A program made the position numbers and the translations under genes. The notes beneath the pieces were generated by a model. The model had not been told where the DNA came from. It did not search any database and saw nothing but the letters and a program-made list of their open reading frames with translations. DNA of 64,000 nt from an uncultured Oscillibacter sp. (lineage in GTDB: Bacteria; Bacillota; Clostridia; Oscillospirales; Oscillospiraceae), in the NCBI GenBank assembly GCA_910584995.1, contig CAJUDW010000006.1, positions 17,220-81,219 of the forward strand, written 5' to 3'. How positions within the stretch are numbered: the first letter of the stretch is position 1; each line of letters begins with the position of its first letter. Positions 62,330-64,000 of the stretch are shown in pieces.

Positions 62330-62545
62330 ATGGAAATAGGTTCTTATATATTTATGTTTGCTGTTTCGGTGTGGCTTGCTTTTTTGTGGTTTGTTCCCTC
62401 TGATAACCCAAAATCCTGGCGCTCCCAGGTGCAAAATGGCCTGAAAAAAGATTGGGGCTGGAATTTTATTGTCCATCTCGCCATATGGGCAGGGATCACA
62501 GCAACCATTGTATTTGCGCTGATAGATATCCATATGGGTTGGTAA
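62330..62545 (+). CDS. Small two-helix membrane protein, type A (3)
   Basis: 71 residues: SYIFMFAVSVWLAFLWFV, VPSDNPKSWRSQVQNGLKKD, FIVHLAIWAGITATIVFALI and DIHMGW. The RSQVQN linker and HLAIW segment group it with membrane protein 1, although its C-terminal DIHMGW and 3' flank match membrane protein 2. It lies beside the type A cassette 61998-62249. The ribosome site (AGGAAGG) is weaker and further from the ATG than in the others. Confidence 0.7.
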   Translation: MEIGSYIFMFAVSVWLAFLWFVPSDNPKSWRSQVQNGLKKDWGWNFIVHLAIWAGITATIVFALIDIHMGW

Positions 62546-62596
62546 TGGGGTTTCAGCGCAAGAAGTCTCCCGCCGCCCCTTCCATACGCCTGTCCC

Positions 62597-62622
62597 GAGG
62601 AGCCCTCCGGCTCCTCTTTTTT
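62597..62622 (+). terminator. Terminator of membrane protein 3 gene
   Basis: GAGGAGCC / GGCTCCTC stem, CTCC loop, six T. Confidence 0.85.
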
Positions 62623-62628
62623 GCACCC

Positions 62629-62805
62629 TCATGCCGCCAATGACGCTCTCAGCGCGTCGTGCTGGCTGGCCAGTTCCGCCGACCGCCGCTTGAACTCCTC
62701 AAAAGCCTTGGAACAGCCCTGTGTTGTGCTGGCAATGGTTTTCATTTGGGCCGGTATGTCCGTCCGCATTGACAGCATAATTGTTATATCGTTGTCGCTT
62801 GCCAT
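62629..62805 (-). CDS. Orphan TMP N-terminal cassette, type B (2)
   Basis: 58 residues, MASDNDITIMLSMRTDIPAQ to DALRASLAA. It differs from the first type B cassette by three residues only. Same AGGAGGTGAA ribosome site, same stop right after the junction. Confidence 0.65.
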   Translation of the reverse strand: MASDNDITIMLSMRTDIPAQMKTIASTTQGCSKAFEEFKRRSAELASQHDALRASLAA

Positions 62806-62822
62806 GCGTGCTTCACCTCCTG

Positions 62823-62851
62823 TTGACAAGGTGTGTGTCCTGTGTTATATT
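62823..62851 (+). promoter_or_regulatory. Promoter of membrane protein 4
   Basis: TTGACA (62823-62828), 17 bases, TATATT (62846-62851), the same -10 variant as the other type B promoter. Confidence 0.8.
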
Positions 62852-62877
62852 TGGAATAAAAAGGGTGTGATAATATT

Positions 62878-63075
62878 ATGGGAGTAGGCTACTATGTAAT
62901 TGCATTTTTCATTCTTGGAACGCTCGCCTTTTGGGTCTATGTTCCCTCTGACAATCCGAAATCCATGCGCTCCCAGACCCAGTTTTGGATGAAAAATGAC
63001 CCTATATGGAAATTTATTATCCTTCTGGGCTTGTGGGGTGGAATCGCATCAGTCATCTTATTTACGCTGTGGTGA
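62878..63075 (+). CDS. Small two-helix membrane protein, type B (4)
   Basis: 65 residues: YYVIAFFILGTLAFWVYV, VPSDNPKSMRSQTQFWMKND and FIILLGLWGGIASVILFTLW. It matches membrane protein 2 almost exactly except for its end, which lacks DIHMGW and shares the 3' flank of membrane protein 1. It lies beside the second type B cassette. AAAGGGTG precedes the ATG. Confidence 0.7.
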   Translation: MGVGYYVIAFFILGTLAFWVYVPSDNPKSMRSQTQFWMKNDPIWKFIILLGLWGGIASVILFTLW

Positions 63076-63125
63076 GTTGTAGTTCCCCGAAGCCTCTTGT
63101 TGTGAAAAAGAACCCCGCCCGCCCC

Positions 63126-63151
63126 GAGGATCCCTCCGGCTCCTCTTTTTT
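63126..63151 (+). terminator. Terminator of membrane protein 4 gene
   Basis: GAGGATCC / GGCTCCTC stem with one T-G wobble, CTCC loop, six T. Confidence 0.8.
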
Positions 63152-63157
63152 GCACCC

Positions 63158-63270
63158 TCATGCCGCCAATGACGCTCTTAGCGCGTCCGCCTCGTCCCCT
63201 GTGGCGGCGAACTGCTTCTGCGCGTCCAGCATGGCTTTTCTCGCCCTGTTGGTCTCTGCCTGCAAAACTG
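63158..63270 (-). pseudogene. Truncated type A TMP cassette (deletion scar)
   Basis: It encodes only the last part of a type A head, from VLQAETNRARKAMLDAQKQF to DALRASLAA and stop. The first 48 residues, its start codon and its membrane-protein gene are missing. At 63271 it joins sequence matching the 3' flank of membrane protein genes 1 and 4 (TTCCCCGAAGCCTCTTGTTG). This is the footprint of a deletion that removed most of a fifth cassette. Confidence 0.7.
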
Positions 63271-63308
63271 TGTAATTCCCCGAAGCCTCTTGTTGTGGAA
63301 AAGAATCC

Positions 63309-63334
63309 CGCCCGCCTCTGGTGGGCGGTTTTCT
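63309..63334 (+). terminator. Terminator-like hairpin at the left end of the chaperone gene
   Basis: CCCGCC / GGGCGG stem with a 6-base loop followed by TTTTCTT on the plus strand, just past the frameshifted chaperone stop. Confidence 0.6.
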
Positions 63335-63335
63335 T

Positions 63336-63904
63336 CTACCACAAAAACCCATCGCTCCGCCGTTCCGCCTGACAGGCGGCAAAGGCCCGGATCAGCTCCG
63401 TCCACCCGTCCCGCCCCTCGTACAGGGCCTTCAAATCCCGAAGGCCCCAGCCCTTGGCGGCGAACAGGTAGTACAGCAGCTGGAGTTCCGGATCCTCCGC
63501 CGCCTCTAGCCGTTTTTTACCTCGGCCAGCGTCCGCCGCAGATACCCGGTCAGCGTCTGGATCTCCAGGTACAGTTCGTCAATCTCCCCCGCCGTCAGCC
63601 GGGCGGTGATGGCGTCCAGGGGCGTCGCAACCCCTTTCCCGGCGTCCAGCAGCCGCTTGTCCCGGAAATCCGGATCCTTGCACCCGCACAGCACGGCGTA
63701 GGCCGCCTGCTCCTCCCGGGGCTTGTCCTGCACCTGCCGGGTCTCCCGGTAGGTCAGCCCCCGCAGGGTGAATACCGCAGGCGAACCCGCCAGCCCGCTG
63801 AGGCGCTTCACCTCCACCCGCTTCTCCGGCAGCTCCTTCCGCACGTCCGGCAGCTCCGGCCGCAGCAGCAGATCCAACGCGCTTACCTGTTTCTCGTTTT
63901 CCAT
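63336..63904 (-). CDS. Frameshifted tail assembly chaperone, XkdN-GT type (189 aa)
   Basis: The predicted long product is made by -1 slippage at A AAA AAC (63518-63512), which lies in the correct phase (GTA AAA AAC) two codons before the zero-frame stop. After the slip 58 residues are added (RLEAAEDPELQLLYYLFAAK to RRSDGFLW). This matches the gpG/gpGT design in lambda and many other tailed phages, where the extension recruits tube protein and the short form coats the TMP. The extension has codon usage and GC content of a coding region. I infer the frameshift from sequence only. Confidence 0.75.
63506..63904 (-). CDS. Tail assembly chaperone, XkdN-like, short form (132 aa)
   Basis: The zero-frame product: MENEKQVSALDLLLRPELPD, then EVKRLSGLAGSPAVFTLRGL and LYLEIQTLTGYLRRTLAEVK. 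Typical XkdN, found between tube and TMP genes. It is thought to bind the TMP during tail assembly. The cassette array is inserted between this gene and the functional TMP. Confidence 0.85.
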   Translation of the reverse strand: MENEKQVSALDLLLRPELPDVRKELPEKRVEVKRLSGLAGSPAVFTLRGLTYRETRQVQDKPREEQAAYAVLCGCKDPDFRDKRLLDAGKGVATPLDAITARLTAGEIDELYLEIQTLTGYLRRTLAEVKNG

Positions 63905-63943
63905 ATGCTCCTCCTCAAAATGAAAAGCCGCCCTGTCCCATAC

Positions 63944-63971
63944 TTGACAAAGCGGCCTGTTGCGGTATAAT
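63944..63971 (+). promoter_or_regulatory. Plus-strand consensus promoter at the right edge
   Basis: TTGACA (63944-63949), 16 bases, TATAAT (63966-63971), divergent from the chaperone gene. It resembles the cassette promoters and predicts another plus-strand gene just outside the window. Confidence 0.65.
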
Positions 63972-64000
63972 AAACATAGAAGGGCGCTGTCACAAGACGG

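Noticed and set aside
60847..63187. CRISPR array suggested by regularly spaced direct repeats
   Set aside because: The spacing is 530-630 bases, the 25-base repeat is coding (DALRASLA), and the intervening DNA contains genes with promoters and terminators.
35845..63904. Type VI secretion or extracellular contractile injection system
   Set aside because: No ClpV/VasK-type or eCIS AAA+ ATPase is present. Portal, capsid, terminase fragment, holin and lysin indicate phage origin.
1..64000. tRNA or rRNA genes, insertion sequences with transposases, integrase gene or att sites
   Set aside because: None could be recognised by reading. Phage boundaries inside the window could not be fixed by a clear direct repeat.

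Overview
The window looks like a chromosomal segment of a GC-rich, spore-forming Firmicute, most likely an Oscillospiraceae-type gut clostridium (Flavonifractor, Lawsonibacter or Oscillibacter relatives). The reasons are strong AGGAGG ribosome binding sites, consensus TTGACA/TATAAT promoters, a PdaA-like cortex deacetylase, a DUF6774-type small protein, and two PBSX-type (XkdN to XkdU) contractile tail modules. The genus is inferred, not proven.

Layout. 0.0-18.5 kb: a long minus-strand glycan/phosphoglycan catabolic locus. It carries a sugar ABC importer (one permease frameshifted), GDPD phosphodiesterase, GH38 alpha-mannosidase, PHP and MBL-fold hydrolases, an organophosphate-type MFS carrier, a PIG-L deacetylase, a GH4 glycosidase, a PfkB kinase and an aldehyde dehydrogenase relic. 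It faces a divergent AraC regulator and an MsmX/UgpC-type ATPase that share an operator-like sequence. 18.8-35.6 kb: housekeeping genes: threonine ammonia-lyase, an XRE regulator, an ECF sigma factor with a probable membrane partner, DUF421, serC-serA, HtrA, a hydrolase, an FAD oxidoreductase, a 2-hydroxyacid dehydrogenase, a methyltransferase, a second AraC regulator and a PdaA-like deacetylase. Three copies of a roughly 200-bp intergenic repeat lie between terminator hairpins.

35.8-64.0 kb: two co-directional phage regions on the minus strand. Module 1 (35.8-47.8 kb) has a terminase fragment, head genes and a contractile tail with no recognisable tape measure, fibre or lysis gene. Module 2 (49.0 kb to the right edge) has lysin, holin, fibre, baseplate, a 942-residue tape measure protein (TMP) and a frameshifting tail assembly chaperone. 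Its tube, sheath and head genes presumably lie beyond the window.

The most unusual element is at 60.8-63.4 kb. Upstream of the TMP lies a direct-repeat array of orphan TMP N-terminal cassettes of two types. Each intact cassette is paired with a divergently transcribed small two-helix membrane protein that has its own near-consensus promoter and terminator. Cassette type and membrane-protein type co-vary (A with A, B with B), and all cassettes end at the same 25-bp junction found inside the functional TMP gene. It resembles the orphan toxin/immunity arrays of Rhs and CDI systems, but on the front end of a tape measure. I suggest a switchable genome-delivery/superinfection-exclusion locus. The layout is read directly from the sequence; the function is inference.
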